Source: Paenibacillus sp. FSL W8-0186 (GTDB lineage: Bacteria > Bacillota > Bacilli > Paenibacillales > Paenibacillaceae). Taken from it: a DNA stretch of 64,000 bases. The notes under the pieces were generated by a model. It had not been told where the DNA came from. It worked only from the letters and a program-made list of their open reading frames with translations, and ran no database searches. Made by a program: the position numbers and the translations under genes. This document shows, piece after piece, positions 7,996 to 16,640 of this stretch (the stretch's first letter is position 1; each line of letters begins with the position of its first letter). The stretch is from contig NZ_CP150207.1 in NCBI RefSeq assembly GCF_037969765.1, positions 5,463,501 to 5,527,500 of the forward strand, read 5' to 3'.

Positions 7996-9084
7996 ATGAA
8001 TTCAAAACGAAAGTTCTCAATTAAACCATGGCTTATCTCATTGATTCTTGTACTGGCACTAGCGGGTTGCTCAGGCCAACAACCATCCAGCTCAACACCA
8101 GGCGAGGGTGCTTCGGTAAATACTGAAACTCCTAAAACGGAAGCTCCCGCTGCCCAGGAGACAAATGCTGAATATCCGATCGTAATCAAGCATGCTTTTG
8201 GAGAAACCACCATCGACAGCAAGCCTGAACGAGTCGCTACCATTCAATGGGCGAATCATGATGTTGTTCTCGCTCTTGGCGTTGTACCTGTAGGCTTCTC
8301 GGCTGCGAATTATGGTGTTCAGGATGACAGCGGACTGCTGCCTTGGACAGCTGAAAAGCTTAAGGAATTTGGCGTAAATGACCCGAATGTGTTCCAAGAT
8401 ACGGACGGCCTTGACTTTGAGGCGATTTCAGACGCAGACCCGGATGTCATTCTTGCAGCTTACTCTGGTATTACGCAGGAAGACTATGATATTCTTAGCC
8501 AAATCGCTCCGGTGGTGGCCTATCCGACCACTCCTTGGTTAACCACTTGGCGTGAGCAAGTCCTGCTGAATGCAACAGGTATGGGTATGAAAGCGGAAGG
8601 CGAACAGCTCATTAAGGACACGGAGAAACTGATCCAGGAAAAGGCCAGCGAGCATCCTCAGATCCAAGGAAAAAAAGTAGTCTGGGTCAACTTCTCGGCG
8701 AAAGACATGTCCAAACTACATATTTATACGCCTGCAGACCCTCGCGGCTCTTTTCTGGAGGAATTAGGACTGGTCTACCCTGAAAGTGTTACGAAGCAGA
8801 TTGCGGATCCGACCAGCTACTCCATGAATTTAAGCGCCGAGAATGCAGACATGCTTAACGATGCGGATATTTTGATCGGGTATGGTGGCGAAGACTTGTA
8901 TAATGCCGTGAAAGCAGATCCCCTGCTGGGTAAAATTCCAGCAATCAAAAGAGGCTCTGTCGTGTTTATCGGCGACGGTACGCCTCTGGCGGCTTCCGGA
9001 AACCCCAATCCGCTTTCAATCGCTTATACCATTGATGAATATCTCGGATTAATCGATGGGGCTATCCGTAAGATCAATGAATAG
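7996..9084 (+). CDS. Iron-siderophore ABC transporter substrate-binding lipoprotein
   Basis: 362 residues: a lipoprotein signal with lipobox LAGC (Cys 25), a Ser/Thr/Pro linker, then the class III binding-protein fold of the FecB/FhuD/YfiY group (IVIKHAFGETTIDSKPERVA, PDVILAAYSGIT). It captures a ferric siderophore at the outer face of the membrane and hands it to the two permeases encoded next. The ATG has GGAAGG upstream, and the gene lies 46 bp behind a perfect Fur box. First gene of a four-gene operon with overlapping junctions. Confidence 0.93.
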   Translation: MNSKRKFSIKPWLISLILVLALAGCSGQQPSSSTPGEGASVNTETPKTEAPAAQETNAEYPIVIKHAFGETTIDSKPERVATIQWANHDVVLALGVVPVGFSAANYGVQDDSGLLPWTAEKLKEFGVNDPNVFQDTDGLDFEAISDADPDVILAAYSGITQEDYDILSQIAPVVAYPTTPWLTTWREQVLLNATGMGMKAEGEQLIKDTEKLIQEKASEHPQIQGKKVVWVNFSAKDMSKLHIYTPADPRGSFLEELGLVYPESVTKQIADPTSYSMNLSAENADMLNDADILIGYGGEDLYNAVKADPLLGKIPAIKRGSVVFIGDGTPLAASGNPNPLSIAYTIDEYLGLIDGAIRKINE

Positions 9085-10117
9085 TTCTGCGATTCCAAAA
9101 AAACAACGCTCAAACTCGCATACCCCGAGGAACTTCACGATGGTTCTGGTAATTTGTTTGATCCTGCTGGGGGTATGCGTGATTGCCTCTCTGGTCTTAG
9201 GCTCTCGGCTGATCAGCTTCCACGAACTGATCGACGGTTTATTCCACCGAGACGTCGACTCCTACGAGGCAAACGTCGTTCGCAAGCGAATTTCCCGAAC
9301 CGTATTCAGTTTGCTTGGCGGTGCGGCACTGGGGATTTCCGGAGCACTGATGCAATCGGTCACACGCAACCCGATTGCCGACCCGAGTATACTGGGGGTC
9401 AACACAGGCGCGTCCTTGTTTGTAGTTTGCGGGATTGCATTCCTGAATATCAGCACCGCTAATCAATATATTTGGCTGGCTTTAGCCGGGGCTGCCATTA
9501 CGGCAGTTTTCGTATTCGGAATCGGCTCGATGGGGCGTGGCGGCGCCACGCCCATTAAGCTTGTATTGGCGGGAGCCGCCACAAGCGCCGCTCTTTCCTC
9601 TCTGGTCACAGCTATCATGATTCCACGCTCTTATGTCATGGATCAATTCCGGTTTTGGCAAGTCGGAAGCGTCGGTTCTGCAACCTGGAGCGGGATTGCT
9701 ACCTTCGCCCCGTTTCTGATTGTTGGCATAATGATAGCTGTAATTACGGCCCCAGCATTGAATGCGCTGGCACTGGGAGACGAAGTTGCAACCGGCCAGG
9801 GCGTTCGCACAGGAATGTTAAGGCTTGTTGCGGCTCTTGCAGGGGTTCTCTTGTGCGGTGCAACGACCGCGCTGGCAGGCCCTATTGGTTTTGTCGGGCT
9901 GTTGGCCACTCACGCCATCCGCCTGATCCTCGGCCCTGACTTACGGTTTGTTATCCCAATGTCAGCGATGTCGGGAGCCATTATTTTAACGATATCTGAT
10001 GTATGCGGCAGGCTCATCGGCAGTCCCGGAGAGCTTGAGGTCGGCGTCGTAACCGCGTTCATAGGAGCTCCAATACTCATCATTTTAGCGATGAAATCGA
10101 AAGTGCGTTCATTATGA
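9077..10117 (+). CDS. FecCD-family siderophore ABC permease (first subunit)
   Basis: About 346 residues with some nine membrane spans. Family hallmarks are GAALGISGALMQSVTRNPIA near the N-terminus and GPIGFVGLLATHAIRLILGP before the C-terminus, as in FecC/FhuB/YfiZ permeases. I start at ATG 9077 (MNSSAIPKK), which overlaps the lipoprotein stop by eight bases; the ATG at 9056 would add seven residues inside the lipoprotein gene. It forms a heterodimer with the next permease. Confidence 0.92.
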   Translation: MNSSAIPKKQRSNSHTPRNFTMVLVICLILLGVCVIASLVLGSRLISFHELIDGLFHRDVDSYEANVVRKRISRTVFSLLGGAALGISGALMQSVTRNPIADPSILGVNTGASLFVVCGIAFLNISTANQYIWLALAGAAITAVFVFGIGSMGRGGATPIKLVLAGAATSAALSSLVTAIMIPRSYVMDQFRFWQVGSVGSATWSGIATFAPFLIVGIMIAVITAPALNALALGDEVATGQGVRTGMLRLVAALAGVLLCGATTALAGPIGFVGLLATHAIRLILGPDLRFVIPMSAMSGAIILTISDVCGRLIGSPGELEVGVVTAFIGAPILIILAMKSKVRSL

Positions 10118-11145
10118 GAAATCAATCGGTCGAATTTATTATGGCAGGCAGACGTCAAAGACGCCGCCGCTGGGTTCTTGTCACTAGCCTTCTTGCTGTA
10201 CTCGCAGGCATGCTTTGCTGCGCTATGCTTTTACTGGGGAGCACCATTTATCCGGTGCAAGATGTTATTCGGGCACTTTCGGGAGAACATCTCAAAGGCG
10301 TGTTTTTTGCGGTGAATACGATTCGTTTGCCGAGAATGCTGGCAGGTCTTTGTGCCGGATTTGCCTTCGGCATTGCCGGGTATACATTCCAGACCATGCT
10401 GCGCAATCCCCTTGCAAATCCGAATGTCATCGGGATTACTTCCGGCTCAAGCGCTGCGGCTGTTTTTTGCATCATCGTGCTTCATTCAAGCAGAGCTGTC
10501 GTTTCCGCTGCCTCCGTCATTGCCGGGCTTGCTACCGTCCTATTCATTTATATGTTATCCAGAGGAAGATCCTTCTCGGTCGGGCGATTGATTCTGGTCG
10601 GAATAGGCATCCAGGCCATGCTTGACGCGGTGATATCCTATCTTCTGCTCGTTAGCGCGCAACAGGATATTCCCGCTGCACTGAGGTGGCTCACCGGCAG
10701 TCTGAATGGCTCTCAAATGCACGAGCTCCCGCCTCTTGTCATTACGGTTATTATTGCTGCACCTATCATTATTGCGCTGGGAAAACATCTGGATATATTG
10801 GAACTAGGAGAGCAATCGGCTTCTTCTCTCGGTATAGATACCGGCAAGACAAGAATCACTCTCATTGTGAGCTCCGTCTGCATGATTGCGATGGCTACCG
10901 CGACCACGGGTCCAATAGCCTTTGTCTCCTTCCTTTCGGGGCCGATCGCAAAAAGACTGGTCGGCGTTGGCTTCTCCAATGTCATTCCGGCAGGCCTGGT
11001 TGGTGTTAATTTGGTTTTGGCGGCAGATCTGATCGGACAATTTGCTTTTGAGTACAGATTCCCTGTAGGTATTATCACCGGGTTACTCGGGGCGCCGTAT
11101 TTGATCTTCTTGCTCATCCGGATGAATCGAAAGGGAGAATTATAA
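10114..11145 (+). CDS. FecCD-family siderophore ABC permease (second subunit)
   Basis: 343 residues, multi-spanning. GFAFGIAGYTFQTMLRNPLA and TGPIAFVSFLSGPIAKRLVG are the conserved FecD/FhuG/YfhA-type motifs contacting the ATPase. The ATG overlaps the TGA of the first permease (ATGA). Partner subunit of the same importer, co-transcribed from the Fur-regulated promoter. Confidence 0.92.
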   Translation: MRNQSVEFIMAGRRQRRRRWVLVTSLLAVLAGMLCCAMLLLGSTIYPVQDVIRALSGEHLKGVFFAVNTIRLPRMLAGLCAGFAFGIAGYTFQTMLRNPLANPNVIGITSGSSAAAVFCIIVLHSSRAVVSAASVIAGLATVLFIYMLSRGRSFSVGRLILVGIGIQAMLDAVISYLLLVSAQQDIPAALRWLTGSLNGSQMHELPPLVITVIIAAPIIIALGKHLDILELGEQSASSLGIDTGKTRITLIVSSVCMIAMATATTGPIAFVSFLSGPIAKRLVGVGFSNVIPAGLVGVNLVLAADLIGQFAFEYRFPVGIITGLLGAPYLIFLLIRMNRKGEL

Positions 11146-11972
11146 TGAAACCGACACATATTTTCCAAGCGGAACAGGTCGTAGCAGGCTATGATCATAA
11201 AACCGTGATCCACGGAGTAAGCCTCGATATTCCCAGCCATCAAATCAGCGTTATTATTGGAGCAAACGGCTGCGGGAAGTCCACGCTTCTGAAAACACTG
11301 GCGAGACTGATCAAGCCTGTATCCGGCAGCATCACCCTTGACGGCAAACCTATCGGCAAAATTGCGCCAAAGAAATTGGCCAGGGTCATCGGACTGCTGC
11401 CGCAATCCCCTATCGTTCCAGAGGGAATTTCAGTCGCGGATTTGGTGGGTCGGGGAAGGTTTCCGCACCAATCTTGGCACACCGGATGGACCAAAAAGGA
11501 TGCCGAGGCCGTTGCCGAAGCGATGAGGATTATGGACATAACGGAGCTTGCCAATCACCATATCGACGAGCTGTCAGGCGGTCAAAGGCAGCGCGTATGG
11601 ATTGCCATGGCTCTGGCGCAGCAAACCGACATTTTATTTCTCGATGAACCGACAACCTTTCTGGACATCACCTATCAAGTCGAAATTCTTGACCTGCTCA
11701 CAGACCTTAACCGGAAATACGGAACAACGATTGTTATGGTTCTCCATGATATCAACTTGTCCGCGCGGTATGCAGACTATATTTTTGCGCTTCAAGAAGG
11801 AAAGCTTATGGCAGAGGGGGAACCATCCAAGGTAATTACAAGCACTCTAGTTAAAGACATTTTTGGACTGGATTGCACGGTGATCAAAGACCCCGTTTCA
11901 GGCTCGCCTTTGGTATTACCCAAAGGTCGTTATCATGTTACTGATGAATATTCTCCTGAAAAAGGTGATTAA
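11145..11972 (+). CDS. Iron-siderophore ABC transporter ATP-binding protein
   Basis: 275-residue FecE/FhuC/YusV-type ATPase with Walker A GANGCGKS (39-46), signature LSGGQ (143-147), Walker B LFLDEPT (164-170) and switch histidine in VLHDINLSARYAD. It powers the importer from the cytoplasm. The ATG shares a base with the permease TAA (TAATG), with AAGGGAG upstream. Last gene of the operon, closed by the hairpin at 12000-12024. Confidence 0.93.
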   Translation: MKPTHIFQAEQVVAGYDHKTVIHGVSLDIPSHQISVIIGANGCGKSTLLKTLARLIKPVSGSITLDGKPIGKIAPKKLARVIGLLPQSPIVPEGISVADLVGRGRFPHQSWHTGWTKKDAEAVAEAMRIMDITELANHHIDELSGGQRQRVWIAMALAQQTDILFLDEPTTFLDITYQVEILDLLTDLNRKYGTTIVMVLHDINLSARYADYIFALQEGKLMAEGEPSKVITSTLVKDIFGLDCTVIKDPVSGSPLVLPKGRYHVTDEYSPEKGD

Positions 11973-11999
11973 CACACCTGCTACGGAATGGAAAATTAT

Positions 12000-12024
12000 A
12001 AGGACATCCATAGCGGATGTCCTT
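12000..12024 (+). terminator. Terminator of siderophore operon
   Basis: Perfect 10-bp arms AAGGACATCC/GGATGTCCTT with a 5-base loop, followed by ATTTGCGTT. It sits 28 bp after the ATPase stop codon. Confidence 0.8.
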
Positions 12025-12143
12025 ATTTGCGTTCCCTAACCCATCTAATGTGTCTTTACATTGAACAATTGATATCCTAATGATAAGATTTAATGTGACT
12101 ATTGGACAATTTGTAATAAATAAACATTATGTTGAGGTGTCAG

Positions 12144-12227
12144 ATGAAATTCTTTAAGTTTGTTGCCCTCACCCTATCCATAATCGCTGTGTTATTTACA
12201 GGGGCAGTCTTATATATCCTAAACTAG
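12144..12227 (+). CDS. 27-residue single-span membrane peptide
   Basis: A short ORF starting MKFFKFVALTLSII and ending AVLYILN. It has two Lys at the N-terminus and then one hydrophobic helix covering nearly the whole peptide. GAGGTG lies seven bases before the ATG, and a plausible promoter (TTGAAC at 12061, 17-bp spacer, TAAGAT at 12084-12089) lies upstream. It is located between the siderophore operon terminator and the SASP gene. Function unknown; toxin-like, stress-type or sporulation small membrane peptides have this form. Confidence 0.5.
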   Translation: MKFFKFVALTLSIIAVLFTGAVLYILN

Positions 12228-12251
12228 AGTATCTGTAGCATCAATTCGAGG

Positions 12252-12545
12252 TTACTCATTAACCTGCTGATTCTTTTTCGCTAGCTGCTGCTCCGCAAGC
12301 CGAACCATTTCCCGAACCATGGAGCCGCCAATTTTACCGCCCACCTGGCCGACCGATTCCGTCGTCAGATCCCCGTTTCCATCAGGTTGTAAAGGAATCC
12401 CTAATTCCTCCGCTACTTCATATTTGACATCGTCCGGCCGGTTGGGATCCACAGTATATCCTTCGCGCCTCATCACCTCTGCTTTAAAAGCCTGCATGCC
12501 TTCTTCCGCTCCTGGCACGACATATTTCCTTCTTCTTCTTGCCAT
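12252..12545 (-). CDS. Alpha/beta-type small acid-soluble spore protein
   Basis: 97 residues, beginning MARRRRKYVVPGAEEGMQAF. The C-terminal half carries the SASP signature: KYEVAEELGIPL (containing the GPR protease-type site E-V-A) and then VGQVGGKIGGSMVREMVRLAE. Such proteins coat and protect DNA in the dormant spore. The ATG at 12545 is chosen; a GTG at 12557 lies inside the GAGGTG ribosome binding site. The N-terminal extension is longer than in classical SspA-type proteins. Confidence 0.85.
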   Translation of the reverse strand: MARRRRKYVVPGAEEGMQAFKAEVMRREGYTVDPNRPDDVKYEVAEELGIPLQPDGNGDLTTESVGQVGGKIGGSMVREMVRLAEQQLAKKNQQVNE

Positions 12546-12736
12546 TTCGATGAACACCTCTTATGCTTTTCCCCTAACATGCCCGGAAATCGTAACATTC
12601 ATTCCGATTCACTTTAACCACTGCTGCCTTCCTCAAATAATTCATAATTTCAGTCTAAAATCAGCATCATCTATAATATACGATATAGATTTATATTAGC
12701 TTGAATAAGACAGCAGTTGATAAAGGAGTCACCGCT

Positions 12737-13765
12737 ATGTATCAATTAACACATCATCAGGCCCAAAGCATTGTTGATAAAATGATGAAAGATATCCCCT
12801 ACAATATTAATATTATGGATCAAGCAGGCACGATTATCGGCAGTGGAAATAAAGAACGAATCGGCACCCTGCATCATGGTGCAGTTGAGGCCATTAAACA
12901 AAAAAAAATAGTAGAAATCACAACAGATGAGAAACTCGTAAAAAAAGGCATCAACTTGCCGATCGAATTAAATGGCTATATTGTCGGAGTTGTAGGAATC
13001 AGCGGTGAGATCGAAGAGACAAGACCTTTTGGAAATCTGGTGAAATCAGCCGTTATTTTATTAATCGAGCAAAGCATTGCCATCGAGAGGGAAAACGCTA
13101 AAAATAACTTAAAGCAGCAATTCTTCAGTTTAGTTGCAGATTCAGATACCGTTTATACGAATGAACTCATTGAACAGGCATTGACCTACGGTATTTATTT
13201 AAAGAAGCCATCCATTGTCACTTATGTAGAGTTTCCGCATGGAATTCCCGAGAATGCAGCGGTTGACTTTCCTGCCTTCAAATTGTCAAATCATTTGCTT
13301 TGCCTGATTCTTCAAGAAGCAAATCAACGGCAAAGCCTTGAAAACCAAATTCGAGAATTAAGTCCTGATGCTCTCATCTCCTTTAGTGAAATGAACGACA
13401 CGATCCATGAGGGTTTGAGACAGGCTAAATCCACTTTACAGGTATTAAAGGGGGTTATTACAAACGAGAAAACGATATGCTATTCGCATTGTGCGTTTAT
13501 CGCCGATATGTCGATGCTGTACAAAAACGACAGGAAGTTAGAACAACTAACCCATTTGCTCGAAAACAATGATGAGCTGATCAAAACGCTCCAAGTCTAT
13601 ATCAGTTGCAACCTTAATGCCAATGAAACGGCCCGTCAACTTATTATTCATAGAAATACATTGAACTACAGATTAAACCGGATTTACAAAATGACCGGTA
13701 AAAATCCGCATCATATCATGGAACTCGTGGAACTGATTTTTATGCTGATTCATCGGGTTAAATAA
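12737..13765 (+). CDS. cdaR: CdaR-type sugar diacid/glycerate regulator
   Basis: About 342 residues. The N-terminal diacid-recognition domain (about 1-138) begins YQLTHHQAQSIVDKMMKDIP and contains VGVVGISGE. The C-terminus is a PucR-type helix-turn-helix with CNLNANETARQLIIHRNTLN and YRLNRIYKMTG. CdaR activates glucarate, galactarate and glycerate use in Escherichia coli, and the convergent glycerate kinase and GntP permease genes here fit that role. I start at ATG 12737, with AAAGGAG eight bases upstream; the TTG at 12701 has none. Confidence 0.88.
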   Translation: MYQLTHHQAQSIVDKMMKDIPYNINIMDQAGTIIGSGNKERIGTLHHGAVEAIKQKKIVEITTDEKLVKKGINLPIELNGYIVGVVGISGEIEETRPFGNLVKSAVILLIEQSIAIERENAKNNLKQQFFSLVADSDTVYTNELIEQALTYGIYLKKPSIVTYVEFPHGIPENAAVDFPAFKLSNHLLCLILQEANQRQSLENQIRELSPDALISFSEMNDTIHEGLRQAKSTLQVLKGVITNEKTICYSHCAFIADMSMLYKNDRKLEQLTHLLENNDELIKTLQVYISCNLNANETARQLIIHRNTLNYRLNRIYKMTGKNPHHIMELVELIFMLIHRVK

Positions 13766-13768
13766 GAA

Positions 13769-13796
13769 GGGTGCCCCATTACGTTTTGGGACACCC
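13769..13796. terminator. Bidirectional terminator between cdaR and glxK
   Basis: GGGTGCCCCA/TGGGACACCC arms with one mismatch, lying in the 36-bp gap between two convergent stops, with T-rich sequence on the plus side (CTCTATTTATTTT). Confidence 0.7.
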
Positions 13797-13801
13797 TCTA
13801 T

Positions 13802-14938
13802 TTATTTTAATAATCTAGCGATACTTTCAGATGTGCGAGCAATATTTTCTCTGCCTCCAGCCAGCAAAGAATCGAGATCCGCTGCGCCGGGCACAATTCC
13901 AAAGATCGCATCAAATCCTTCATTGTACAAATCCTCGACATCCTGGCCTACATGTCCAGCCACGGCGATGACTTTGATGTTACTGTTAACACTTTTGGCT
14001 GCTTGCGCAACACCGAATGGTGCTTTACCGAATTTCGTTTGAAAATCGATGCCGCCTTCACCTGTAAAGCAGTAATCGGCATTTTGCAGTGCTTCTTTTA
14101 AATTTGTCTTTTCAACTACGATATCAATCCCTTTTTTCATGGTTGCTTTCGTGAAGGCCAGCAATCCCCCGCCAAGACCGCCTGCTCCCCCTGCCCCTGG
14201 TACGTCTACAATATCAATTCCAAGCTGCTGTTTCACGATTTCACTGAAGTGCCTTAAGTTTTTATCCAAAACTTGCACCATTTCTGGTGTAGCGCCCTTC
14301 TGCGGACCAAAAACAACCGACGCCCCACGCTCTCCACACAATGGATTGGTGACATCCGATGCCACAACAATATTTATATGCTCCAGCTCCGGGAGCACAT
14401 GCGTAACATCAATCCTGGCCAGATCATTGAGATATCCCCCGCCAAGCAATAGCTCTTCCCCCTGCTTATTCAGGAACTTATACCCCAACGCCGCAGCCAT
14501 TCCCGTACCTGCATCATTCGTAGCGCTTCCACCTATGCCCAGAATGATATCGGTTATGCCTCTTTCGATACAATCCTTTATTAATTCACCTGTCCCGTAG
14601 GTCGTTGTAATCAGAGGATTTCTGCTTCCCTTAGGTACATGATGAATGCCGCTGGCCGATGCCATTTCAATAACGCCTGTTTTTCCGTCCCCCAGAATAC
14701 CATAGTGGGCAACAACCTTTGTACCCAGAGGGCCAGTCACTTCTTTTTGGATCAATTTACCGCCTGTAGCATCTACCAAAGACTGCACGGTACCTTCCCC
14801 GCCATCAGCCATCGGCACATGAATACATTCCGCGTCAGGAATGGCTCTTTTGATCCCTAATTCCATCGCCTCGCAAACTTCTTTTGCTGTCATGCTTTCT
14901 TTAAAAGAATCAGGCGCCAGCACAAACTTTTTTGCCAT
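13802..14938 (-). CDS. glxK: Glycerate kinase
   Basis: About 378 residues of the GlxK/GarK family (glycerate 2-kinase), ATP-dependent phosphorylation of D-glycerate to a phosphoglycerate for glycolysis. Recognised from KFVLAPDSFKESMTAKEVCE at the N-terminus, MADGGEGT, GGSATNDAGTGMA and TGEGGIDFQT. ATG 14938 is preferred over ATG 14950, which abuts the AAGGA. The gene follows the GntP-family permease by 23 bp on the same strand, making an uptake-plus-kinase unit. Confidence 0.93.
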   Translation of the reverse strand: MAKKFVLAPDSFKESMTAKEVCEAMELGIKRAIPDAECIHVPMADGGEGTVQSLVDATGGKLIQKEVTGPLGTKVVAHYGILGDGKTGVIEMASASGIHHVPKGSRNPLITTTYGTGELIKDCIERGITDIILGIGGSATNDAGTGMAAALGYKFLNKQGEELLLGGGYLNDLARIDVTHVLPELEHINIVVASDVTNPLCGERGASVVFGPQKGATPEMVQVLDKNLRHFSEIVKQQLGIDIVDVPGAGGAGGLGGGLLAFTKATMKKGIDIVVEKTNLKEALQNADYCFTGEGGIDFQTKFGKAPFGVAQAAKSVNSNIKVIAVAGHVGQDVEDLYNEGFDAIFGIVPGAADLDSLLAGGRENIARTSESIARLLK

Positions 14939-14961
14939 TGTAGATTCCATTCCTTTCTCTC

Positions 14962-16251
14962 TTATAAAATATAACCATACAGAATGATTGCGACGACCGT
15001 CATCGTTAAGCCGACGATACTTTCGAAGAGGACAACCTTCATTCTATCTTTCATACTCATGCTCATAGCATTCCGCGTAACGTGGAAATAGGTGCCATGT
15101 GGCAGGTGGTCTATAACGGTCGCTCCGGTATGGGTCATAACTGCCGCCGATAGAGGCGATACACCCGTATTTAAAATAGCACCTGCAAATGAACCCGTAG
15201 CCAAAATAACGCCTGTTGAAGTGGACGCCGTTGCTGCTGCCATTAACACCCCTGCAATGGGCGCAAGATACATTCCCGAAATACCCGAGGATTTTACGAG
15301 AGCAACCACTTCTGCAGGCAGAGTTGACGCTGTAATTAGTCCGCCAATGGCCCCCGCTCCAATAATGATTAAAATGGTGGGCGTCATTCGATTAAGCCCT
15401 GACGTACAGTATTCCATTATTTTATTGCTCTTTCCAAGCGCAATCGAACCCACTATACCGGCAAATGGTAAAATAAATAAGGAATCAATTTTCAATTTAG
15501 CAAGGAAATCCATGCCGATCATCGACCCGATTGGGCTAATCATCAAGAGAACAACCGCAATAATCGGTGTTACCAAGGCTTTAGATAAAGGGGGAAGATT
15601 CGCAGAGCTGGCTTTTTCTAATTCTGCAGCTTCTGCATCTGTTACTTTCGTTCCCTTAAACTTAATAAATGATGCGATGGCCACTGCCACAATTAACCCG
15701 AAAATAGCTGGGACAAGCCCGCCGATCATCACTTGGTTAACGTCGAGATTGAACCCGCCTGCGGCGGCAATGGTATTCGGGTTTGGTGAAATAATGTTGC
15801 CCGCTTTACCTCCACCGGACAAGGCCACAAGCAGAGCAACCTTGGAATAACCCATTTTGTTGCCTACAGACAGTGCAATTGGTGCTACAATCAATACCGC
15901 AACCGGAATGAAGACACCCACCGCTGTAATAATCATAGTGGCTAATGCAAGCGATAGCATAGCTTTTGTTCCGCCGAGTTTATCAACTATAAATTTAGCA
16001 ATGGTCTCCGCAGCTCCAGATTCCATCATCACTCCTGCAAAAACACCTGCGGCGATAATACGAATAACTGTACCTTGAACACTCTGAGTTCCGGTAATCA
16101 AAATATTTATGACATCTGCAAAGCTGGCGCCACCGATAAACCCACCGACAATAGCGCCTAAAATCAATGCGTAAGTGGGGATCAGCCTAAATAATATTAA
16201 AATAATCGCTAGTGCAAGACCTATTAATGCGCCAATCCAGCTGATTTCCAT
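14962..16251 (-). CDS. GntP-family permease (gluconate/glycerate type)
   Basis: About 429 residues and 12 or more hydrophobic segments. GntP-family features include GGGKAGNIISPNPNTIAAAGGF in the middle and TASTSTGVILATGSFAGAIL near the C-terminus. These are proton symporters for gluconate or related hydroxyacids; the coupled glycerate kinase suggests glycerate or a diacid as substrate. The ATG at 16251 is 11 bases from AGGAGG; a TTG at 16260 is too close to it. Upstream lie cre-like sites and two perfect palindromes. Confidence 0.9.
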   Translation of the reverse strand: MEISWIGALIGLALAIILILFRLIPTYALILGAIVGGFIGGASFADVINILITGTQSVQGTVIRIIAAGVFAGVMMESGAAETIAKFIVDKLGGTKAMLSLALATMIITAVGVFIPVAVLIVAPIALSVGNKMGYSKVALLVALSGGGKAGNIISPNPNTIAAAGGFNLDVNQVMIGGLVPAIFGLIVAVAIASFIKFKGTKVTDAEAAELEKASSANLPPLSKALVTPIIAVVLLMISPIGSMIGMDFLAKLKIDSLFILPFAGIVGSIALGKSNKIMEYCTSGLNRMTPTILIIIGAGAIGGLITASTLPAEVVALVKSSGISGMYLAPIAGVLMAAATASTSTGVILATGSFAGAILNTGVSPLSAAVMTHTGATVIDHLPHGTYFHVTRNAMSMSMKDRMKVVLFESIVGLTMTVVAIILYGYIL

Positions 16252-16358
16252 TCCCTTCAAATCCTCCTAACATGATCTGGTTGTTTTACTATGGATAAAA
16301 AATAGTTGTTCTATGCGCTCGATCAGAAGTATTTGAAGCTCCTTTCTAAATTATCTTT

Positions 16359-16385
16359 TAAAGCGCTTTATTGAATACGCTTTCA
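16359..16385 (-). promoter_or_regulatory. cre-like catabolite repression sites upstream of gntP-type gene
   Basis: TAAAGCGCTTTA (16359-16370) is a perfect palindrome, and TGAATACGCTTTCA (16372-16385) fits the CcpA cre consensus with one departure. Both lie downstream of the predicted promoter, where bound CcpA would act as a roadblock. This fits a carbon-source uptake gene. Confidence 0.55.
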
Positions 16386-16413
16386 GTATATTTAAATCGC
16401 TAGCTTTTATCTA

Positions 16414-16497
16414 TTGATAGATTCATGAATAAAATTGTGCAATTGCACAAGTAAAAACATGCATTTTAATGCGCATTTCTGTAGGTATTGACCTACA
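16414..16497 (-). promoter_or_regulatory. gntP-glxK promoter with palindromic operators
   Basis: On the minus strand TTGCAC (16437-16442), 17 bp and TATCAA (16414-16419) form a promoter whose -35 lies inside the perfect 16-bp palindrome TTGTGCAATTGCACAA (16435-16450). A second palindrome, TGTAGGT-ATTG-ACCTACA, lies at 16480-16497. The CdaR-type regulator encoded nearby is the obvious candidate ligand for one of them. Confidence 0.5.
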
Positions 16498-16547
16498 TCG
16501 TTAATTCGTGAAGAATAGAGTCATCCATGATCGAGGAGGCGGTTTCA

Positions 16548-16604
16548 ATGGTAACCATGATAAAAGGACAGATTTATAGAAGGATAGCGCCTGCTCGTCC
16601 ATAA
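16548..16604 (+). CDS. 18-residue putative leader peptide
   Basis: An 18-codon ORF (MVTMIKGQIYRRIAPARP) with an excellent GAGGAGGCGG ribosome binding site seven to ten bases upstream, ending 36 bp before the GNAT gene. The strong site in front of so short a frame suggests a translated leader or a standalone micropeptide. The peptide is basic and resembles nothing I can name. Confidence 0.35.
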   Translation: MVTMIKGQIYRRIAPARP

Positions 16605-16640
16605 ACCGCGTGTTTCCTTCTTAATGAGGGCAACCATAGC

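Noticed and set aside
10713..11405. 230-codon minus-strand ORF across the permease/ATPase junction
   Set aside because: Antisense to two conserved overlapping genes, with no start signal.
15092..15850. 252-codon plus-strand ORF opposite the GntP-family permease
   Set aside because: A shadow of the permease reading frame; composition is typical of an antisense frame and the permease is well supported.
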